From Thermoplasmata archaeon (GTDB lineage Archaea; Thermoplasmatota; Thermoplasmata; Thermoplasmatales; Thermoplasmataceae), in assembly GCA_021826765.1 (NCBI GenBank), contig JAKAYK010000046.1:1-7200 (forward strand): a DNA stretch of 7,200 nucleotides, read 5' to 3'. The notes beneath the pieces are model-generated. The model was not told the DNA's origin and ran no database searches. It saw nothing but the letters and a program-made list of their open reading frames with translations. The position numbers were made by a program, and so were the translations under genes. Positions 5,091 through 7,200 of this stretch are shown piece by piece (within the stretch, counting starts at the first letter, position 1; each line of letters opens with the position of its first letter).

Positions 5091-6731
5091 TTAGGACAAT
5101 CCAGTGATTTCACCATCATCTGCCAGGTCAATATTTTCTGCAGCTGGAATCTTAGGCAACCCGGGCATTGTCATTATATCTCCCAGCATAGGAACTGCGA
5201 AACCTGCTCCTGAAGATATCCTGACTGATTTAACTGTAATAGTGAAATTTTCTGGCCATCCAATAAGTTCTGGATTGTCAGTGATACTGTACTGTGTCTT
5301 TGCCATGCATACATGCATCCTTCCAAAGCCAAATTTTTCAATATCCCTGATATCTTTTTCAGCCTTTTTGGTAAATGTTACACTGGAGGCCCCATATACT
5401 TTTTGCGAAATGGCTAGAATCTTATCTCTTATGTTGTTCTCATCATTGTATGTTCTCCTGATATTGTAATTCTTTTCCAGTGAATGGATAACCTTCTTAG
5501 CAAGTTCCATTCCACCCGCCCCCCCATCAGCGAAGACTGTCGAAATGGCCCATGATACTTTAACAGAATCCAGAATTTCACCAAGTCTCTTTATTTCTGA
5601 TTCATGATCCGACGGAAACTTGTTAATTGCCACGACGGGTTCGAAACCAAAATTTCTCATGATTTCTATGTGCTTCAGGAGATTCCCCGACCCTTTTTCC
5701 AGAGCATTTAAATCCATAACTGAAGAACTGGGAACGCCACCGTTCATTTTGATAGATCTTATAGTTGCCACAATTACGATTCCATCCACAGGAAGGTCTC
5801 CCATAACAGACACCATATCGATGAACTTCTGGCCCCCCAGATCCGACCCGAATCCTGCCTCGGTGATCACATAGTCTGCCAGTCCCAACGCCATCCTGTC
5901 AGCAATTATGCTTGAAGTTCCATGTGCTATGTTTCCAAAGGGGCCCGTGTGAATAAATGCGGGAACTCCCTCAGTTGTCTGGACAAGATTCGGCCTCAGT
6001 GCATCCTTCAGCAATGCTGCCATGGCACCTTCAGCTTTCAGTTGGCCGGAAAATACCGGATTGCCATCATAATCGAGCCCTATCATTATTCTGGAAAGCC
6101 TCTCCTTCAGATCCTTATAACTGGTTGCAAGTCCCGTTATGGCCATGATCTCTGAAGCTGGAGTTATAACGAATCTGTCCCTGATCATAACTCCAGTATC
6201 AGGATTTCCAGCTCCAACAATTATCTCTCTCAATGATCTGTCATTCATGTCCATAGTTCTTGGGAACATTACGTTTCTTGGGTCAATCCTGAGCCTGTTT
6301 CCATGATAAATGTGATTGTTTATCAATGCCGAAAGAAGATTATGGGCTGCAGATATGGCAGGGAAATCACCTGTGAAAAGCAGATTTATATTGTCACTGG
6401 GTTCCACCTTTGATTTGCCCCCTCCTGTGGCCCCTCCTTTAATGCCAAAACAGGGGCCCAGGGATGGTTCCCTTATGGCTATGGCAACCTTCTTTCCGAG
6501 TTTACTGAAAGCCTGCCCGAGACCTATGGTTGTTGTTGTCTTTCCTTCTCCTTCCTTTGTGGGGCTCATGGCAGTCACAAGGATCAGCTTCCCTCTCTTC
6601 TTACTATCTATCCTGTTAAGCACAGTCAGGGAAAGTTTGGCCATGTATTTTCCATAGGTATCATATTCATCTGCACTCAGATCCAGTAAGGAAGCAATTT
6701 CTGAAATATTACGCAATGTGTTTTTATCCAT
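5091..6731 (-). CDS. fhs: Formate-tetrahydrofolate ligase
   Basis: This 546-residue enzyme joins formate to tetrahydrofolate with ATP, giving 10-formyl-THF for purine synthesis and other one-carbon uses, and can run in reverse. The length matches monofunctional bacterial/archaeal FTHFS (about 550). Visible signatures: ATP loop SPTKEGEGKTTTT (56-68), REPSLGPCFGIKGGATGGG (87-105), INLLFTGDF (115-123), GPFGNIAHGTSSIIA (263-277), EAGFGSDLGGQKF (291-303), VVAINKFPSD (366-375), ADGGAGGMELA (401-411) and the C-terminal MPGLPKIPAAENIDL. Several positions differ from the common bacterial form, such as P124 where TGD is normally followed by aromatic/aliphatic-His, T102 for Ala in the Gly-rich loop, and N330 for His in the RALKxHGG segment. 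The ATG at 6731 is preceded by GGTTGATGAG and a TTATAC box about 25 bases upstream. The gene indicates folate-type, not only methanopterin-type, one-carbon chemistry, as known for Thermoplasma relatives. Confidence 0.96.
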   Translation of the reverse strand: MDKNTLRNISEIASLLDLSADEYDTYGKYMAKLSLTVLNRIDSKKRGKLILVTAMSPTKEGEGKTTTTIGLGQAFSKLGKKVAIAIREPSLGPCFGIKGGATGGGKSKVEPSDNINLLFTGDFPAISAAHNLLSALINNHIYHGNRLRIDPRNVMFPRTMDMNDRSLREIIVGAGNPDTGVMIRDRFVITPASEIMAITGLATSYKDLKERLSRIMIGLDYDGNPVFSGQLKAEGAMAALLKDALRPNLVQTTEGVPAFIHTGPFGNIAHGTSSIIADRMALGLADYVITEAGFGSDLGGQKFIDMVSVMGDLPVDGIVIVATIRSIKMNGGVPSSSVMDLNALEKGSGNLLKHIEIMRNFGFEPVVAINKFPSDHESEIKRLGEILDSVKVSWAISTVFADGGAGGMELAKKVIHSLEKNYNIRRTYNDENNIRDKILAISQKVYGASSVTFTKKAEKDIRDIEKFGFGRMHVCMAKTQYSITDNPELIGWPENFTITVKSVRISSGAGFAVPMLGDIMTMPGLPKIPAAENIDLADDGEITGLS

Positions 6732-6752
6732 CTCATCAACCGTCCATGCAAA

Positions 6753-6758
6753 GTATAA
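6753..6758 (-). promoter_or_regulatory. TATA-like box for fhs
   Basis: On the minus strand TTATAC lies 22-27 bases before the ATG at 6731, inside the 51-base gap after the SHOCT gene. The spacing suggests fhs has its own, nearly leaderless promoter, though read-through from the SHOCT gene is possible since no terminator-like T-run is seen. Confidence 0.42.
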
Positions 6759-6782
6759 TGTTATTACATAAAATGATTATAC

Positions 6783-7148
6783 CTATTTCCTGAGTGTGTC
6801 GACAATTTTTATGTATTCCTGCTCGGTGATCTCTCCCTTTGCATAGCGTTCCTTTGCAATCTGTTCTGCTATTGTTGGATTTCCGGCATTTCCGCTTGAT
6901 TCTGATTCATGCAGCCCATCAATTATGAAATAAATGAATAATAGGAAGAAAATAAGTGAAATGATCCCAATCACAGGCATGATGAAAAACATGGAATACC
7001 CGGGATATCCACCCATCATATACTGTGGGCCATAAGCGCCATGCAGCATGTTTGCACCAAAAATTATTGAAGTCGTTATGGCAAGCGCAGATACTATCAG
7101 GACAAAGATGAGCAATATCCATATTATATTTTCCAGATTGTGTTTCAT
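6783..7148 (-). CDS. Two-helix membrane protein with C-terminal SHOCT domain
   Basis: With ATG 7148 the product has 121 residues. Residues 8-30 and about 53-77 are membrane helices. The loop between them (31-52) is rich in Gly, Tyr, Met and His (GANMLHGAYG, YMMGGYPGY). A Ser/Gly linker (about 81-90) leads to a C-terminal SHOCT domain, 91-121, with the typical AEQIAKERYAKGEITEQEYIKI pattern (small helical hairpin, 'ryakGEIteeEy'). SHOCT modules are short helical tails of unknown biochemical role, often on small membrane proteins, and are thought to aid oligomerisation. The Met/His loop resembles small membrane proteins found near copper genes in bacteria, so a link to metal stress is possible but unproven. 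An ATG at 7193 would add 15 residues (MFQAILKSISSICIC), but the TATA-like box at 7174-7180 lies within that extension, which favours 7148. It is followed by fhs, 51 bases on. Confidence 0.8.
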   Translation of the reverse strand: MKHNLENIIWILLIFVLIVSALAITTSIIFGANMLHGAYGPQYMMGGYPGYSMFFIMPVIGIISLIFFLLFIYFIIDGLHESESSGNAGNPTIAEQIAKERYAKGEITEQEYIKIVDTLRK

Positions 7149-7173
7149 ACATATACATATGCTGGAAATACTC

Positions 7174-7180
7174 TTTAATA
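7174..7180 (-). promoter_or_regulatory. TATA-like box for the SHOCT gene
   Basis: On the minus strand TATTAAA is centred about 28 bases before the ATG at 7148. It decides between the two possible starts of the SHOCT gene, because it falls inside the coding extension that ATG 7193 would give. Confidence 0.45.
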
Positions 7181-7185
7181 TTGCC

Positions 7186-7199
7186 TGAAACATGTTTCA
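7186..7199. promoter_or_regulatory. Perfect 14-base palindrome upstream of the SHOCT promoter, possible operator
   Basis: TGAAACATGTTTCA is identical to its reverse complement. It lies directly upstream of the TATA-like box (6 bases away), 38-51 bases before the ATG at 7148, where archaeal activators or repressors with dimeric helix-turn-helix domains often bind. A half-site TGAAACA recurs over the start codon (7141-7147, minus strand). Binding is inferred from symmetry and place only. Confidence 0.4.
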
Positions 7200-7200
7200 T

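Noticed and set aside
7149..7193. ATG 7193 as the SHOCT protein start
   Set aside because: The extension MFQAILKSISSICIC contains the TATA-like box and ends just before the natural short basic N-terminus MKHNLE.
6919..7200. 93-residue minus-strand ORF at the right edge
   Set aside because: It is the SHOCT gene read in another frame; Cys/His/Trp-rich without a recognisable domain.
1..7200. CRISPR array, insertion sequence, rRNA or origin
   Set aside because: No regularly spaced repeats, transposase motifs, terminal inverted repeats, rRNA signature stretches or origin-type repeat clusters were seen.

Overview
The window looks like a piece of a moderately AT-rich archaeal chromosome, most likely from the Thermoplasmatales (Ferroplasma/Cuniculiplasma-type acidophiles). 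The reasons are: (i) several genes have an archaeal TATA-like box about 22-32 bases upstream of the most probable start codon, with almost no leader; (ii) GTG starts are the best choice for two genes; (iii) a TRASH/YHS-type copper module sits beside a folate-dependent formate-tetrahydrofolate ligase, and that combination fits folate-using acidophilic Euryarchaeota. The lineage is an inference; no rRNA or tRNA gene is present to confirm it.

Layout. 1-1190 (minus): C-terminally cut-off polysaccharide flippase of the Wzx/MVF type, GTG start, own TATA-like box. 1191-1465: intergenic, but holding a small minus-strand reading frame (about 64 residues) that appears broken by one base in an A5 run. 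1466-3538 (minus): Cu(I)-type P1B ATPase (copA-like) with an N-terminal YHS/TRASH metal-binding domain. 3550-3690 (minus): a 46-residue stand-alone YHS/TRASH protein, co-directional with the ATPase and 11 bases upstream of it. 3691-3791: divergent promoter region. 3792-4376 (plus): DNA-3-methyladenine glycosylase I (tag). 4419-4856 (minus): HEPN-domain protein without a visible nucleotidyltransferase partner, convergent with tag. 4857-5090: gene-poor gap with a tiny leader-type ORF and two strong TATA-like repeats. 5091-6731 (minus): formate-tetrahydrofolate ligase (fhs). 6783-7148 (minus): two-helix membrane protein with a C-terminal SHOCT domain, preceded by a perfect 14-base palindrome placed like an operator.

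How it works together. The clearest functional unit is the copper module: a small TRASH protein, probably a cytosolic Cu(I) chaperone or buffer, transcribed from one promoter with an export ATPase that carries the same C-x21-C-x3-C metal site in place of the usual CxxC HMA domain. The remaining genes (base-excision repair, one-carbon metabolism, HEPN protein, SHOCT membrane protein, surface-polysaccharide export) look like independent transcription units. I see no CRISPR array, insertion sequence or RNA gene. The most notable items are the small TRASH gene, the broken small frame after copA, and the palindrome before the SHOCT gene.
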